DNA from: Misgurnus anguillicaudatus
Lineage: Eukaryota; Chordata; Actinopteri; Cypriniformes; Cobitidae
NCBI RefSeq assembly: GCF_027580225.2
Contig: NC_073351.2
Location: 10,334,501 to 10,398,500 of the forward strand
Direction of reading: 5' to 3'
Length of the DNA stretch: 64,000 nucleotides
Below, piece after piece: positions 63,948 to 64,000 of the stretch. The position numbers and the translations under genes are program-made. Position 1 is the first letter of the stretch. Every line of letters starts with the position of its first letter. Under the pieces are notes generated by a model that worked only from the letters and a program-made list of their open reading frames with translations, had not been told where the DNA came from and made no database searches.

Positions 63948-64000
63948 GTAAGAGTCTTTCTTACAGTATTGGTCTATAAAGATTGTTTATAGTGGTAGGT

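Overview
The window is nuclear DNA from a vertebrate, most likely a ray-finned fish of the carp/zebrafish group (Cyprinidae). Coding sequence is split into short exons with GT-AG introns. The six gene products read as fish versions of human chromosome 19q13 genes. The introns and spacers are packed with short TTAA-flanked and hAT-like transposons, including repeat types I know from cyprinid genomes (the 'TTAAAGGGATAGTTCACCC' element and the 'GTGACCC..ACCACAAAACCAGT' element). The species is not determined. All exon joins below were made by eye from splice sites, reading frame and remembered family sequences.

Layout, left to right: the last five exons of dhx34 (+, 1956-3436); spred3 (-, 14735-7268); psmd8 (-, 23537-20885); bicra (+, 26990-39324, with a probable 5' UTR exon ending near 25322); ehd2 (+, 44162-56460); and the first four exons of napa (+, 62069 to beyond the right edge). 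dhx34 and spred3 are convergent, spred3 and psmd8 are tandem, psmd8 and bicra are divergent, and bicra, ehd2 and napa are tandem. The genes do not form a pathway: they cover nonsense-mediated decay (dhx34), Ras/MAPK damping (spred3), the proteasome lid (psmd8), ncBAF chromatin remodelling (bicra), caveolar membrane ATPase (ehd2) and SNARE recycling (napa). Their shared feature is conserved synteny, here joining what are two separate 19q13 neighbourhoods in human.

The rest is mostly mobile DNA: more than a dozen elements with TTAAAG...CTTTAA ends, several hAT-like elements (one in a bicra intron with a perfect 8-bp target duplication), a solo-LTR-like insertion nested inside another transposon, a Tc1-type MITE, a roughly 2 kb minisatellite in ehd2 intron 2, and long (TA)n runs. 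I saw no CRISPR, operon, phage or other prokaryote-type system. The most unusual coding observation is in psmd8: exon 3 keeps the conserved frame only if both of its flanking introns break the GT-AG rule, which suggests pseudogenisation, assembly error or non-canonical splicing.
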